Shown here in pieces: positions 1 through 12,495 of a stretch of 64,000 bases of DNA. The stretch comes from Blastomyces gilchristii SLH14081 (Eukaryota > Ascomycota > Eurotiomycetes > Onygenales > Ajellomycetaceae), in contig NW_003101676.1 of the NCBI RefSeq assembly GCF_000003855.2, forward strand, positions 381,127 through 445,126. The letters are read 5' to 3'. Below the pieces are notes generated by a model. That model saw only the letters and a program-made list of their open reading frames with translations. It was not told the DNA's origin and searched no databases. The position numbers were made by a program, and so were the translations under genes. The first letter of the stretch is position 1. Every line of letters starts with the position of its first letter.

Positions 1-520
1 TCAGATCTTTCACTGATATCTCTATAGATTTTATACAGAGTCAGAGTGACTGATAAGCAAGCTCTATTTAAGAACTCAGTATCTGCTTAACTGTGTTTCT
101 CTTCTTATGTGTTGTTTCATATTTGAATATCTTCTAATGAATAATCATTTCTAATGAGAAGATAATACATGAATAATTATTTCTAATAAGAAGATAATGA
201 ACATTTTTCTAGTGTAAGAAGTTTACACTTAATAGATCAGTATAATATATAGATCTTATATAATAAAGAGAAAAATGTTAGAGAAGAAAAAGAAAGAGAA
301 AGTGTGAGAATCAGTGATCAAAGTGAATATTTATACATGTATATGATGATGTATGCAGTGAGGCTTCAGAGTGGAAGAATCTATACGCGTTCATGGCGGC
401 CGAGGATCGGTGATCGAGGATGGCTGAGAATCGGAGCGTACGCGTTCGAGAGTGAAGCGGTTGAAATCTGTGAAGTGTAATGAAATAGTCTATATAATTG
501 ATCGGGCGCAGCCCGTCACA
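1..520 (-). mobile_element. Ty3-type LTR retrotransposon B, 5' end only (A/B/C family)
   Basis: The 5' part of a minus-strand element that runs off the left edge. Bases 213-520 are its 5' LTR. Bases 1-212 are the start of the internal region and match the same part of element C (about 25.25-25.41 kb) and, reversed, element A (from 1997). It sits in element alpha: the sequence right of 520 continues an alpha/E-type internal region whose uninterrupted equivalent lies near 11.01 kb. The right-hand target duplicate would be GTTTC (521-525); its partner is outside the window. Confidence 0.85.
213..520 (-). repeat. LTR of element B (308 bp)
   Basis: Plus strand begins TGTAAG and ends GTCACA, the same ends as the LTRs of A and C in inverted orientation. 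Read on the minus strand it has a TATA-like segment (TATAAATATTC), a pyrimidine-rich stretch and the candidate R-region start AACATTTTTCT. The same 11 bases appear on the plus strand at 200-210, just outside the LTR, so on the element's sense strand the primer site is complementary to R. It is 308 bp against 258 in A and 355 in C; the difference lies in the repeat-containing U3. Confidence 0.88.
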
Positions 521-770
521 GTTTCAATCTTATAAAAATTTTATAAGCTTCTAAGATAAGAAAGTTCTCACAGTTCTCTCTTCTCAATTACCTTTTCATT
601 CTTTATTTATAGAATGACTTCTTCTTATTTTCATTCTTCAGTATATCTGTAAGAATTAAGAAGATTCTTATAAATGCAAAGATAAATTATCTATAGAAAT
701 TCACACAGCTCAAAAAGATCTGAATCTTATAAATAGTAGTTAACTCTAATTATAATAGAATAGTCTTAAT

Positions 771-968
771 CTATGAAGATTTGATCTGAATACTATCTGC
801 AGTGATTATATATTCTAGGAAATTAATTTGACAGATACTGAAGTTGTACTTTACAAGTTTAATATACAGTTTTACCTTGTCTAAGACTTTTAACACAGTT
901 TGTACATGCTCAGTATGTTCTTTCTTCTTCACAGAGTACATCATCACATTATTCAGATATATTATCAT
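771..968 (-). pseudogene. Reverse transcriptase fragment of element alpha
   Basis: A 65-codon open stretch with the Ty3 RT pattern YLNNV...HVQTVLKVLDKVKLYIK...FLEYIITADSIQI, i.e. the catalytic YLDD loop followed by the conserved thumb segment. Both catalytic aspartates read as asparagine, the expected result of G-to-A changes. The flanks hold stops in all frames. The frame is cut after 1019 by element E and resumes at 16546. Confidence 0.85.
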
Positions 969-1019
969 GAAGATATTCAGATATACATAAAGTATTTTAT
1001 TGATAAAAGACTGAAATAC

Positions 1020-1277
1020 TGTAAGAATAAGTACTCATAGGCGATTATTCGGGTGTTTGCAGCTTGGCATGATATGTACTGTTAACTACTAGAAGTATTT
1101 ATAATAGAAAGATAAAATGTAGAGATCAAATGTATAATAGTATTCAAGTCAAGTTATGAATAGCAGTCATAAACTTCAGTTTATATAGTTGTGTATAGTC
1201 AAGAGCTGCTAACTCTATTAATTATATAAGAGATAGAAATAGAGATAAAAAATCTATAAGAAGTGAGATTTCTTATA
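1020..1277 (-). repeat. 3' LTR of element E (258 bp)
   Basis: Begins TGTAAG on the plus strand; the right end reads TTATA where its partner reads TTACA. It equals the partner at 16288-16545 in length and differs by scattered transitions. The adjoining 1278-1292 is purine-rich on the minus strand (AGAGAGAGAGAAAC), the expected polypurine tract, which fixes this as the 3' LTR. Confidence 0.9.
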
Positions 1278-1738
1278 TGTTTCTCTCTCTCTAAGACTTT
1301 GTTCATAAAGTCTTTCACTGAGTGATTTCATAGAATCAGGCTCAGCATGGCAATGATACTCACTAAAAACTCTTTATATCTATAAAAAATCTTAGTGAGG
1401 AAAAATCTCTTATTATTATAAAGAGAAAAGAGTTTATCACTCAGTTTTTTATTCTGTGAGATTCTTTATAATCTGCAGATCTTTCTCTGACTATCATACA
1501 GATTTATCTCACATCTTTTATACTGAAAAGTTTCAGTTGACTCTCAATTATTTCTGTGAGATTCTTATGTAATCATTACATAGATTCATTCTGTATTTTT
1601 CGATCTGATAAGCTTCAGTTGATCTTCAATTATTTTTCTGTAAGATTCTTATGTAATCATTACACAGATTTATTCTGCAGATGAATCACTTTCTGTGAGA
1701 TCATTCTTATTAAAGAGAAGTATTTATAAGTTAATCTT

Positions 1739-1996
1739 TGTAGCGGGCTGCGCCCGATCAATTATATAGACTATTTCATTACACTTCACAGATTTCAACC
1801 GCTTCATTCTTGAACGCGTATACTCCGATTCTTAGTCATTCTTGATCACTAATTCTCAGCCATCACAAACGCGTATAAATATTCACTTTAATCACTGATT
1901 CTCACACTTTCTCTTTCTTTTCCTTCTCTAACATTTTTCTCTTTGTTATATAAGTTCTATTTATTATACCAATCTATTCAGTGTAGGCCGCTTACA
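1739..1996 (+). repeat. 5' LTR of element A (258 bp)
   Basis: Starts TGTAGCGGGC and ends CTTACA. It contains a TATA-like GTATAAATATT (1872-1882), a long pyrimidine-rich tract and AACATTTTTCT at 1930-1940. Aligned to the 3' LTR, most differences are CpG in one copy against TpG or CpA in the other, showing CpG-directed mutation after insertion. Confidence 0.93.
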
Positions 1997-1998
1997 CT

Positions 1999-2009
1999 AG
2001 AAAAACATT
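1999..2009 (+). other. Candidate self-priming primer-binding site of element A
   Basis: AGAAAAACATT, two bases downstream of the 5' LTR, is the exact reverse complement of AATGTTTTTCT at 7265-7275 in the 3' LTR. The 5' LTR copy reads AACATTTTTCT; both forms derive from an ancestral CpG. There is no TGG-type site complementary to a tRNA 3' end here. In the Tf1/sushi group the 5' end of the element's own mRNA primes reverse transcription; this arrangement fits. Confidence 0.7.
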
Positions 2010-2121
2010 CATTATCTTCTTATTAGAAATGATTATTCACACATTATCTTCTCATTAAAAATGATTATTCATTGAGAGATATCTGAACATGTAATAATGC
2101 ATAAGAAAGAGAAACAGTGAA

Positions 2122-3345
2122 GTGAATACTGAGTTCTCAGATAGAAGCTTGCTTATCAGTCACTCTAGCCCTGTAATAAGATTTTACAAGAGAATATCAG
2201 TGAAAGACCTGAGAGTTCTGACACTCAGATATATAAGATATTTATATAATTACACTTCTTCAGATTTCACAGATATCACACATTCAATGAACAACATATC
2301 TAATGATAATATAAGAGAACTCTTGAATATAAGTATAGAAGTGATATCACAGTGACTCTGAGTAATATTAAAACTACAATAACAATAGATAGCTGATATG
2401 CATGTCACTCAACAGCTTCAATATGAAGAAATTCAACAATTAACTCATGCAACTTCACCATCTACAAAAGCACCGAAAGAATGCTTAGATACCTCTGCAT
2501 ATTTCAATACTTCTGATCTCACTCTCTACTCATCATGGAGAATGAAAATGTTTGTGAAACTGAGTGTGAATGAAGATGTCATCAGTTCACTAATCAATCA
2601 AGATTGATATATCAATGAATGATTAAAGAATTGTGTGAAACAGAAGTTTCATTCATGAATGAAAGCATGTGAATCAGTGTTGTGAATATCTAATAATATT
2701 ATGAAATATCTTGATATTCTGTTCTGAGACACTGTCATGCAATAGAAGATATTAGATTGATTACAGAGTATCTGACAGAGGAACATTTCTCTTACAACAT
2801 TCATCTCTGACTTTGACATCAAGATCTTAGAAGCAGGTGATCAATCTTGAGAGAATTGAATGAAGATTAGCATGCTCAAGAAGACATTAACTTTCAAACT
2901 CTTACAGACTCTTATAAGCATAAATGAAGACTTAACTTATGAAGACTTCTGCACACAGCTCTGAACATTGAATAATCACCTTATCAAGCTCAAGAGTATA
3001 CAGAACAGTGGCAGAAGATATTACATCTCAGTCACTTATACACTCATGCCAAAGAATAACAATGATGCAGATGTTATGAATTGAGTAGACTTAAATATCT
3101 ATATATAAGCAAGAGTCTTCACTATTCAAACAGGCTTCTGAGTTTCTGAGATCACTTCTGAAGAAGTTGTCAATCAATGTCAACAAGAAGTGTGCATCAA
3201 CTATAACTGATCAGAGTACATTGCTTTTAACTGCTGATCAGTCTACATATCTTCTCACTTAAAGAATGAATCAGCGCCTGTCCACGCCAACCACATTGCA
3301 GTGAAGAAAGATTCAGAAGATAACTATAAGAATGTCTCAATGAAA
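2122..3345 (+). pseudogene. gag pseudogene of element A
   Basis: Broken gag. Open pieces at 2122-2355 and 2398-2607 are followed by capsid-like sequence (about 2.87-3.07 kb) that closely matches a piece of C on the opposite strand (24326-24547). A CCHC zinc knuckle with CX2CX4HX4C spacing is recognisable at 3193-3233: the second cysteine reads as tyrosine, the histidine as tyrosine, and a tryptophan position is a stop. Gag would form the particle and bind the RNA; no product is expected. Confidence 0.75.
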
Positions 3346-3429
3346 CAGAGAAAAGATTAGCTTCTATTCAAACTTATAAACAGGAGCTTGAAGAGGTTGA
3401 ACAATAACAATTTAAAGAGAAAATGACAA

Positions 3430-6400
3430 TGAATGTGATTCTTATATCTACTGTGATTGATAATATGTATAATATGAAAGTCATGATAGACAGCAGTCTA
3501 TATCACTATGCAATGATAAAATCTTCAGTCATAAGACATCATAATCTTCAGCATATTCTCTTATCAAAACCCTGACTCCTTGCAGAATTTAATGATCTAA
3601 AAGACATTTGTATCTGTTATATAGTGAAACTAAACATAAATGTGAGAGAATATCAATGTAAAGATGTCTATGCATATGAAGTTAATAATCTCAATTATAA
3701 TCTTATATTAGAACTTGCCTGGCTATCTAAACAAGGCATCTTATTAAATGCTTAAAACAGAAGCTTGATATTTTCTAACAATGATAGAATTTATGAAGAT
3801 AATATTCATAAGACTATAAATCTTACACAGATCTCTGTCAACACTTATAAAATACTCTGAAAAAGAAGTTGTCATTAAAATCACTCATAAGATCACTGAT
3901 AGCAGAATCATGTGTCAATCTATTCTGTCAGTCTGATCAATATTAAAAAGACTCTAGAAAAGTGATCTCATATTATAACAACAGATTCTCATACAAAACT
4001 CTTTCAATAATATTATGAATATCTAGATGTCTTCTGATAAGACAATAATGTTACAAATCTACATCTCTTACAAGGTTCAGAAGTGAATCACAGTATCAAG
4101 TTAAAAAAGATAAACAGTAAGAACTCTGAATCATCATAGAGCTCTCTTTATAATATGTTCTGAGATGAACATCTTCTTCTTTAAAAGACACTCAATGATC
4201 TGTTGAATAAAGAATTCATATATATTAGCAACTCTTTCACTGCAGTCTCTATTCTCTTTATAAAGAAACCAGATAAAGAACTTCAGTTCTGTGTGAATTA
4301 TTGAGAATTGAACAGATTAACAAAGAAGAACTGTTATTCTTTATCTCTTATCAATGAAACTCTAGCTCATATTGAACAAGCTCAATAATTTACAAAGTTA
4401 GATGTCATCACTGTGTTTCATAAGATCTGTATCACTGAAGGAGATGAGTGACTTATAGTATTCTAAACATGATATGATCTCTTTGAATAAGTAGTCACAT
4501 TCTTTGAACTGACTAATACTCTCAGTATATTTCAGAAGTATATCAACTGAGCACTCTGAGACTTTCTTGATAAATTCATATCTATATATCTTGATAATAT
4601 TCTCATCTTCACTGATGAATTCAGGAAAGAATATCAAGAACACATATAAAAGATATTACAATGACTACAGAAAGCAGAACTGTCAATAGATATAGATAAG
4701 TATGATTTTCAGATTAAAAGTACAAAATATCTAGGCTTTATCATAGAAGCTGATAAGAGAATCTGAATGACTCTTGAGAAGGTCTCTGCTATTCTTGAAT
4801 GAGAGGCCTTATACACTGTGAAAGATGTAGAAAGCTTCATCAGATTTACTAACTTCTATCAGCAATTTATATAAAACTTCTCAGATATTATGAGATCACT
4901 TATAGAACTCACTAAAAAAGACTCAGTATTTTAATAATCAGCAGACACTGAAGCTGCATTTACACAGACAAAGAAGATGTTCATTAATATCTCTCTACTA
5001 ATAATATTCAATTCTGATCATGAGACAGTTGTTGAAGCTGATTTCTCTGACTATGTTATAGAAGAAGCTATATTGTAATATAATAATAAAGATATCTTAT
5101 AATCATGTGTTTTCATGTCTAAGAAACTAAGTCTCACTGAATGCAACTATGAGATCTATGACAAAGAACTTCTTACAATTGTATACTATTGAGAAGAATG
5201 AAACTCTGAACTCTGAAGTATCTCTGAATTTGAGATAATCACAGATTATAAGAATCTCAAGCACTTTATAACTATCTGTAAACTCACTGAATAATAGATA
5301 TAATAATCTGAGTTTTTAAGCTGCTTTCATTTTACAATATACTACTGTTCTGACAGTCAGAACTTGATGACAGATGCTCTCTCATAACAAGAGTAAGATA
5401 TATCATTCAATGTAACAGATTCTTGCTGAATGAACTGAGAGCACTGACTCTTGAATCTGAAGATATTAGTTGATCAAGATGAAACAGCTTATAACACTAT
5501 ATGCACTTCTCTGATTAGAACATTCTCTCTTCAAACTATCACTGACACTGACACTGATACTGACACTGATATCTTGACTTCTTCTGAATCTACACTGAAT
5601 GAATTATGACATGCAACAGTTCAAACTGATGAACTTCTTCAAGTACTCACTGAAGCAGTATATCAAGAAGCCCTCTGATTCTTCTCAGAACTATGAATAA
5701 GTATCAACATCTCAGAATACTCAATTGATGATAATAACACTCTGCAGTTTTATGAATAATGTTGAGTTCTCTACTCTGAACTCTTACACACCTAGATAAT
5801 ACAAGAGATATATGATTTATATATAACTAATTACTCAGATTATGAATAATTGTACTGAATAATCTCTTAAGAGTTCTACTGACCTGAGATATTAAATAGT
5901 ATCAGATGTTTTATTCTAAACTGTAATCATTATTCTTCTATTATCTTATGAAAGAACTGTAGAAAAAGTCTACTGAAATCACTTAATATCTCTGATAGAA
6001 TCTGATGAGATGTGATAATTGACTTTGCTATTGATTTCTCTGAGAGTAAGAATTGTAGAAATATTCTGATTATTATAAATTAATTGAGTAAGAGTGTAAT
6101 ATTGAAATCTTATAATAAGATGAATACTGAACAAATCACTGAAGCTTTTCTACAGAGCTTATTCTATCAGATGCATGAATTGCTGAGATTCATAGTATCA
6201 GATTAAAGTTATTAATTTGTGAGTACTCTCTGAATAAGAATCTGTCAAGTTCTCAAGATTATACACTGTCTATTAACTGTTTATTACTCTGAGACTGATG
6301 ATATATCAGAACAGATAATTCAGACTGTAAAGAATTATCTCTGTAAGTTCTGCAATTACTTATAAGATGATTAATATAATCTGCTTCTATATGCAGAGAT

Positions 6401-7073
6401 TGCTATCAATGAATGAGATGCTGTTTCAACAGATATAAGCCTGTTCTTTCTTATATACAGTTATCACATGAAAGTGTTAAATCTTCTAGAGATTGCACAG
6501 TTCACACTGAATTCTCACAGTCTGATTCAAATCACTGATAATATAGTAATAAAGCTCTGAGATGCTCATAACTGAGCAGAGATCTTCAAGATAACTGTAA
6601 AACAAGATCAAGAGAATTAAATCAATATTCATCAAGATCTCACTGAACAATATAAGATAGAAGACTTGATATGATTGAATCTTAAGAATATACAGATCAC
6701 ATATTCATCTTGTATACTGAATTATCATTATATCAAGTATGAAGTGATAGAAGTTCTAGATAGTCATAACTACTGTCTTAACACATTATCAGAAATTCAT
6801 AATATCTTTTACAAAAGCTTGCTTCACTGCACTGTCACTGATCTGTTCTCTTCTCAACTGACTTCTGACTGACAGTTACCAGACATCATAGAAGAAGATA
6901 ATGAGCTTGAGTGAGAGATTGAGAATATTCTCAATGAGAGATCTTATAGCTGCAGTCAACAATATCTCATGAAATGAGTCAGCTATAATCAACTGATCTG
7001 AACTCTGAGTTCCATGTTATCTGAAACAGCAGCTCTTGACCGATGAGAACTGCTTCTGAAAGAAGGGGGCTAA
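3430..7073 (+). pseudogene. pol pseudogene of element A: protease, RT, RNase H, integrase, chromodomain
   Basis: Protease: the active site is D-S-S at 3489-3497 (normally D-S/T-G). Reverse transcriptase: about 4195-4900, with TKLDVI...FHKI and a YLDN version of YxDD at 4587-4598. RNase H: about 4980-5396, with EADFSDY, YDKELL and TDYKNLKHF. Integrase core: about 5900-6660. The post-integrase open stretch at 6675-6872 runs into a chromodomain-like end (about 6900-7065: ILNERSYS..QQYLMK..SYNQ, then TAALDR). The stop TAA at 7071-7073 directly abuts the LTR, so the last codons double as the purine-rich priming tract (AAAGAAGGGGGC). Stops occur throughout. Confidence 0.9.
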
Positions 7074-7331
7074 TGTGATGGGCTGCGCCTGATCAATTAT
7101 ATATTCTATTTCATTACACTTCACAGATTTCAACTGCTCTATTCTTGAATGTGTACACTCTGATTCTCAGCCATTCTCAATCACTGATTCTCAGCCATCA
7201 CAAACATGTATAAATATTCACTTCAATTGTTAATTCTCACACTTTCTCTTTCTTTTCCTTCTCTAATGTTTTTCTCTTTGTTATATAAGTTCTATTTATT
7301 ATACCGATCTATTCGGTGTAGGCCTCTTACA
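7074..7331 (+). repeat. 3' LTR of element A (258 bp)
   Basis: Begins TGTGATGGGC and ends CTCTTACA, same length as the 5' LTR. It carries the TATA-like TATAAATATTC (7209-7219), a CT-rich run and AATGTTTTTCT (7265-7275), the segment complementary to the primer site at 1999-2009. Confidence 0.93.
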
Positions 7332-7336
7332 ATCTT

Positions 7337-8800
7337 TCACTTATTCTTATAAATCATCATTCTTTAATACTGTAGAATTGTGAGAGATTTTCTATTCTTT
7401 CATCAACTCTGTAGAATTATAGAATCAAGATATTCACAGTCTGCAATCACTCTTTATAGTTATATAAAAAGATTCAGATCTGTAATTCATAATCACTCTT
7501 TATTTACTAGAGTAATCTGACTATTTTACAGAATTACTTATAGTGTAAATAAATCTCTCTAGAGTAGTATAAATATCTCAGATCTGTCTGTGAAATCTTA
7601 TCTTCTTTTCTCTTTTTCTGTAACAGCTTTTATTCTTTTAAACTGTGAGTATTCTCATTCATCTATAAAGTGTTTTCATTCAGATAACAGAGAGAGAGTA
7701 TTTCTAACAATGTTTATATATTAGTTCAAGAACTTCTCAAGAATCAAAATTTTTTAATTTCAATATCTTCATAAATAATGTCTGACTGCTGCTGAGCTTC
7801 TTATAAACATCTTTATAACTTCTCTCATTACTTTTTATCAGCTGATAAAGTAGAGATACTACTCTCTATAACAGTATATTTATTCTTCTCAGTCTTATCA
7901 CTGCATCTGATCTTCAGATCAGTGATTAATTCTATATCTCTCTCAGATCAGCTTGTAACTCTCAGCAGTGTAGTCTTATTTTTTACTCTAAGTCTCTCTG
8001 TAAGTAATTTCTTTCAGATTCTAACTGACAGTTTCTATAAAGCTCTCAGTGCTGTCAGTGTTTTCTACAGTCTTATAAGTCTATAATCACCTTCTCTCTA
8101 CTCATATAATCTCTGATCAAATATATGTAAATATGTCTAGATTCTCTATCAACAGTTCTCACACTGCAGTGTATTTCTGCAATCTCATTAACAATGAGAG
8201 ATAGATTCTCAGATACTTATAAAATCTGAGTAATTAAGACAATATGAATATTACAAATTTGTGATAAAAGTTAATCTGAACAGATGAGCCTTCTCTCTGC
8301 ATCTTAATTATTTTCAAACTGAATACTTCAGTACAACTGAGAAAGTGAACACAGCTTCATAAGAGATATCTGTTTATACATACAGATAATCAGCTCTGAA
8401 GACTCTGCTATAACTATACACACTCTGATATTCAGCTCTTCTGAAGTCTGTGTATTTCTGACAGTCTTCATACTAAATATAATAATTGTCTGTACTATGA
8501 GTATGATGCTCTCTGCTTCTTTGAAGAGAAGAATTGATAATCACAGATAATTGAGTGTTATGAATATTAAGAATGTAAATGTGAATTTTCTTTGTTATTT
8601 TCTTTGTTAATCTTTAAATTGTGTTCACAGCTCTGTTTTTGTTTTCTTTGTTTTTTTTTTTTTTTTTAACTTTTAATAAGAGCATGATTTCTTCTTTTCT
8701 TTGCATACACTGTAAACTGTTCATCTCAGTAGAAACTCATTATCTTGTAGACTAGAGTTTGTAAATAACAGTGTTAATATCTTTATCATAATCAGAGTCT
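7337..8800 (-). other. Unassigned 3' region of element E
   Basis: AT-rich sequence downstream (minus sense) of E's integrase/chromodomain end and continuous with 1278-1738 once A is removed. No reading frame or domain is recognisable. It includes a T-rich run near 8636-8669. About 2 kb is long for a Ty3 3' untranslated region, so a lost accessory ORF or an unrecognised insertion is possible. Confidence 0.45.
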
Positions 8801-11800
8801 TAGTAAAGACTGTATTATTCTGACTTATTAGAATTCACAGTATGAAAGTCATGTCTTAGTGTCTACAGATGTCTTATCTATCTGAATAATTCTCAAATGA
8901 ACTCATTTATCTTATCAGAATACTCTTATCACTGAATTGTGAATCAGAGCTTATAATCTTGCTTCTCTAAGTTAATAATTTCTTTAATCTGATATTCTCT
9001 TTCACTCTCTAGTACTTTATAAATAGAGTGATGAGTCACAGAGTTCTCTTTTAAGAATTTCTTATATTTATAGAGTAAAGAAATATGAAACATATTATAT
9101 ATCTATAACTTAGATGATAGTTTCAATCTATAAAACTGTAAGCTAACTTTCTTTATAATCTTATAAAACTCTGTTTATAAGAGATTTAGATTCTTACTAG
9201 ATCTCTATATAATGATATTCTCTAAACTTTATCAGACTCTATTATCTTTCTTAAAACTCTTTATAATATACTTAAAGTCATAGTATCTCTTCTGATACTC
9301 TTGAATCTTTCTCAAGAATTTACAGACTTTCTCTCAGATATTCTGAATCCTCTCAGCTTATTCACAGATATTATTACACTTTATAGTATACTCTTACAGA
9401 TTTATCAAGATTATTAAGAGATAAGTCTCAGTAAGTATCTTAAAAAGAGTTTTATCTATACTGATATACTTTGAGTTGATATATATAAACTCTATAAGTA
9501 ATAATCAATACACTCAGTCATTCTGCTTATAATTAACAAAGTATTATAAATACTGTTTTAATATACTTATCAGATATTCTATCTAATCATCTGTCTATTT
9601 ATAAAAAGCTATACTTAGATCTTATGATATCTTTAATATAGTTATCAGATCAGATCAGAACTCTTCTATAAAGATTAATTCTCTATCTGAGATAATGTTT
9701 ACAGATAACTCATGCAACTGAATTATATTATAAATAAAGATATAAGTTAAATTCTTTGTCTTTAAGTTCTTACAGATGAGTATAAAGTGTGCTATCTTAA
9801 TAAAGTAATCTACTATCATCAGCACACTGTGAAAGCAGGTATTATATATATTCTTACTTTTCAGAAGACTTATAAGAGTGTTTATTTCTAGCTATTCTCA
9901 AGATTTTTATGAGATAAATAGAGAAGTAAGTTCTTTATATAATCTGAATTATACTATTTATGAATTCTGATAAATAGTATAAGAATTCATTATCTTCTTT
10001 ATAAGTTCTTATATCTTCAGTTAGAAGTATTTTCTTATGAATAACTCATGAGTTGTAGTATCTATAAAATAACCTGTTAAAGAAGAGTTATAATACCTTT
10101 TAATAAGTTCTATATATAGAAACTTATTCATAGATATATAAATTCAGTTCTCTCTTTATAAGAGATTATTTAGGTCTCTTTAATTCTTTATTTCTGTAGA
10201 ATTAATCTCTGCTGTAAGCAGTTTCTGAATATACTGAGTATATTTATTCTTCAGTTATAGTTCAGATAATCTGAATAAAAGATCTTATAAAGACTTATAC
10301 TTTATTTCTTCTTATATCAGATTTTTTATAGTGCTTCTCAAAGTCTGTAAACTCTTCAAATTATAGATACTCTCTTCAAGAATTCTAATAAAGATTCTCA
10401 GAGTGTTAACTCTCAGTATTATAAAGAGTAGTTATACAGAATTTTTCTCTCTCTCTTCTCTCTTCTTTTATAAGAAATTGAGAGACTCTTTAGTCAATCT
10501 TTTTACAACACTTAGTCTGAGTATTCTATAAAGCTTTTCTGTCTTCTTTAATCTCTCTATATCTATCACTCTGATCTTCTTGACATAGTTAGACCTGTGA
10601 GAGAGTTTATTCACTGAGTTCTTAGTTCTCTTGATATGCTCTATCTTGAATCAGAATTCACTCAGTCTCTAAGCTTAGCAGCTCTGCTACTGTGAGAGTT
10701 TCTTAATTAAAATAAACTATTATAAGCTGTTATAATCAGTTTAAACAGTAATCACTATTATAAGACTCTCAAAATAGTGATATTAGTAATGAAAGAATTT
10801 CACTATTATAAAAAGCTTCTAATTATAAATACTATAGTTGATCTATACAGATTATATCTTCTATAAGAAAAAGATCACTGAAACTCAGTTCTCATTTAAC
10901 TGTAGTTATAAGACTATTTCTGAAATTATAAAGAAGAAGATATCTGTCTTTAATCTGATTAAGAGTAAGAAATCAAAATGAAACAGTATCACTGTATCTA
11001 TAAATATCTATTTCAATCTTATAAAGACTCTGTAAGCTTCTGAGATAAGAAAGTTCTTATAGTTCTCTCTTCTTAATAATCTTTTCATTCTTTATTTATG
11101 AAATGACTTCTTCTTATTTTTACTCTTCAGTATGTCTATAAGAGTTAAGAAGATTCTTATAAATACAAAGATAAATTATCTATAAAAATTCACAAAGCTC
11201 AGAAAGATCTGAATCTTATAAATACTAGTTAGCTTCAGTTATAATAGAATAGTTTCAACTTATAAAGATTTTATCTAAATACTATCTGCAGTGATTATAT
11301 ATTCTAGAAAATTAATCTAATAAGCACTGAAGTTGTACTTTGTAAGCTTAATATACAGTTCTGCCTTATCTAAGATCTTTAACATAGTTTATATATACTT
11401 AGTATATTCTTTCTTCTTCACAGAGTATATTATCACATTAATCAGATATACTATCATAAAGACATTCAGATATATATGAAGTGTTTTATTAATGAAAGAC
11501 TGAAATATCATAGAGATATTAATCAAATCAAAAGACATCACTAAATATTCAAATAATTTCAGTATAGTTTTAAAGACAGTCTTTCATTCATTCTCAGACT
11601 GTATTCACAGCTGTGTATATATATTATTTATATTCAGTTTTACAGAATATACCAGCTTCAGTGAAATAATTAGTTATATTCTCAATCAGAGATAGAGAAT
11701 AGTGACTCTTTATTATCTTAAAGTTCAGATTATAGTAGTTTATATATAATCTGAAATCTTTATTCTTCTTCTTTATAAATATCACAGAGACTTCTGCAGA

Positions 11801-12100
11801 GATCTGTGAAGATAAGATAAAGTCATTCTTCAGATTCTTCTTTATATAAGTCTGTAAGATCTCTGTCTTATGATGAAAGAGCTTATAGATTAATTCTCAG
11901 AAGAGTTTCTACTCTTCTATTAAATCTATTATCACATTCTTCTTATAATGAGATAGAAGCTCAGCTGTCTTAGCTGAACTGAATATCTCTGTTAGATTGT
12001 GATATTTCTCTGATATTTGAAGCACAGTTTTCATGACTGTGAAGTTCTCAGATATTTATAAAGTTATTATATAGATGAGCTTGTCTTCTCTAATCAACTC
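8800..12100 (-). pseudogene. pol pseudogene of element E: RT, RNase H, integrase, chromodomain
   Basis: On the minus strand the RT palm/thumb region (about 11.27-11.46 kb) reads YLINVIIYS...AELYIK...SFLEYIITADSI. An RNase H region follows (to about 10.5 kb). Integrase (about 10.15-9.3 kb) has the LIKRYYNSSLTGYF zinc-binding start, LIVDYFIKIAHF, IISDRELIF and LKQYL..FVNY segments. The end (about 9.0-8.8 kb) has the chromodomain-like SEREYQIKEIINLE. All are interrupted by stops. LINE gamma splits the upstream part. Alpha's own RT piece at 771-968 corresponds to 11.27-11.46 kb. Confidence 0.85.
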
Positions 12101-12495
12101 TATAATATTAACTGATTCTATCTCTCTAAGTAAGTCTAATATCACTGATCAGAAGTATAAATCTGACTTATGAATAACTATGTATAAATTATGTCTTTGA
12201 AGTTATATAAGTCTCAAGTATATATTATCTGTGATATTTATAATAATCACAGTTTCTGTAAATCTTCTTCAGATTTCAGAGAGATCTTGTAATTTAAAGA
12301 TAACTCTTATAAATCTCTCAGCTCTCAGGTCTGAGTTCTTATACTCTGCTTATTATAAGAGCAGATTCTTAGTTTTTATCACTCAGCTTATTTACTTTAC
12401 AAGCTTTAGAAACACTACAGTGATCTGAGATTCTGAGTTTATCAATACTTTTCATACTTGCAGAGTAGTAGTACTGTGATATAGTCTCTCTCTAT

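Larger units (their letters stand above)
1739..7331 (+). mobile_element. Ty3 chromovirus A, full-length, inserted in element E
   Basis: A 5,593-bp element with two 258-bp LTRs and ATCTT duplicated at 1734-1738 and 7332-7336. On the plus strand: 5' LTR, primer-binding candidate (1999-2009), gag, protease, reverse transcriptase, RNase H, integrase, C-terminal chromodomain, then a stop codon directly against the 3' LTR. Coding sequence is broken by many TGA/TAA/TAG codons, often where the family has tryptophan. Related to C (inverted, 20.0-25.8 kb) and B. Domain order (integrase last, then chromodomain) places it in Ty3/gypsy chromoviruses, and its priming site fits the Tf1/sushi branch. Confidence 0.93.
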
